Source: Nitrosarchaeum sp.
Lineage (GTDB): Archaea; Thermoproteota; Nitrososphaeria; Nitrososphaerales; Nitrosopumilaceae
Assembly: GCA_009697485.1 (NCBI GenBank)
Contig: SICY01000002.1
Span: 1 to 31,875, forward strand
Length of the DNA: 31,875 bases
Direction of reading: 5' to 3'
The translations under genes were made by a program, and so were the position numbers. How positions within the stretch are numbered: position 1 is the first letter of the stretch; each line of letters starts with the position of its first letter. This document shows positions 31,541 to 31,875 of this stretch, piece after piece. The notes under the pieces were generated by a model. The model was not told the origin of the DNA, ran no database searches, and worked only from the letters and a program-made list of their open reading frames with translations.

Positions 31541-31875
31541 TTTTGAATCCTCTGTAATTCGTTGAAGATTTTTACAACTGATTCAACTGCATGTTCTGCC
31601 ACAGGTCGTATTCTGGCATATGCATGTCTTTCCTGCATTCCAGGTCCAGTTATTCCTAAAGAGACTGGTTTTTGATATTTAGTGGATAAAGCAGTTAATG
31701 CTTGTACTGTGGAATGCGCAATTACTTCATCATGTTTTGTTTGCCCTTTAATTATAGCACCAAGAGTAACTACTCCATCCACATCTTTTTTTTGCAACAA
31801 TGCATTGACTATTATTGGCATATCATATGCTCCTGGCACCTTACAAGTATAGTTTATTTTCAATTTCATAATTTT
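31537..31875 (-). CDS. ribH: 6,7-dimethyl-8-ribityllumazine synthase (N-terminus cut by window edge)
   Basis: At least 112 residues are visible. The core is clear: CKVPGAYDMP (family VPGAxEzP), VVTLGAIIKGQTKHDEVIA, with the catalytic-region His of KGxTxHxE, and PVSLGITGPGMQERHAYAR near the end. The frame stays open through the edge, and the first visible ATG (31869) lies too close to VPGAYDMP to be the true start, so about 40 N-terminal residues lie outside. It makes lumazine from the diaminopyrimidine and dihydroxybutanone phosphate, the penultimate riboflavin step. It overlaps arfA by 4 bp and is the first visible gene of the operon. Confidence 0.92.
   Translation of the reverse strand, partial: KIMKLKINYTCKVPGAYDMPIIVNALLQKKDVDGVVTLGAIIKGQTKHDEVIAHSTVQALTALSTKYQKPVSLGITGPGMQERHAYARIRPVAEHAVESVVKIFNELQRIQK

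Overview
The window is AT-rich, densely packed chromosomal DNA from an archaeon, most likely a Nitrosopumilus-like ammonia-oxidising thaumarchaeote (Nitrososphaerota). The archaeal markers are a group II chaperonin (thermosome), ribosomal proteins L44e and S27e, transcription factor E, archaeal NAC, tRNA methyltransferase Trm56, CobY (the archaeal replacement for CobU), GTP cyclohydrolase III and MptE. Many genes have a TATA-like box about 25-30 bp before the start codon and no clear ribosome binding site, as expected for leaderless archaeal transcripts. The assignment comes from gene content only, and nothing nitrifier-specific such as amoA lies inside the window. I see no rRNA, tRNA, CRISPR array, insertion sequence or phage gene.

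Layout. 1-1016: divergent folP (cut by the edge) and mptE, for pterin cofactor synthesis. 1041-4944: an unknown coiled-coil protein, a single-chain GMP synthetase, a DUF2024 protein, a 2H phosphoesterase and a ROK sugar kinase. 5000-8423: thermosome subunit and adenine deaminase. 8472-8947: rpl44e-rps27e. 8930-13106: a tightly overlapping minus-strand operon for late cobalamin assembly (cobD, cobQ, cbiB, cobS, cobY). 13191-15744: aspartate-semialdehyde dehydrogenase, an Lrp/AsnC regulator and heme O synthase. 15739-18267: an accessory-looking block with small unknown genes, two phasin-like paralogs and a frameshifted receiver protein. 18339-20496: a UbiD-family decarboxylase with a small partner gene, then a zinc-ribbon protein with a tandem-repeat basic tail. 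20804-22719: an RNase H-fold protein, a coiled-coil protein, NAC and a PUA protein. 22805-27708: a PhoU-like regulator, hflX, trm56, tfe and an aldehyde dehydrogenase. 27741-28927: an acidic protein, a hemerythrin-like protein and a lysine-rich SWIB-like protein. 28961-31875: a minus-strand riboflavin operon (ribH cut by the edge, arfA, an amidohydrolase, and the diaminopyrimidine reductase).

The most interesting points are these. (1) The amidohydrolase inside the riboflavin operon sits where the FAPy deformylase step is needed. (2) CobQ lacks its glutamine amidotransferase half. (3) The phasin-like pair is built from 19-residue tryptophan repeats. (4) A 54-codon zinc-binding-type gene with a TTG start lies in an apparent 384-bp gap. 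(5) Three genes have a broken or missing canonical start or frame: the receiver protein, the aldehyde dehydrogenase N-terminus and the RNase H-like protein. (6) The zinc-ribbon protein has a near-perfect 36-bp tandem repeat in its tail. Apart from these the window is mostly housekeeping, and I see no clear multi-gene novel defence or mobile system.
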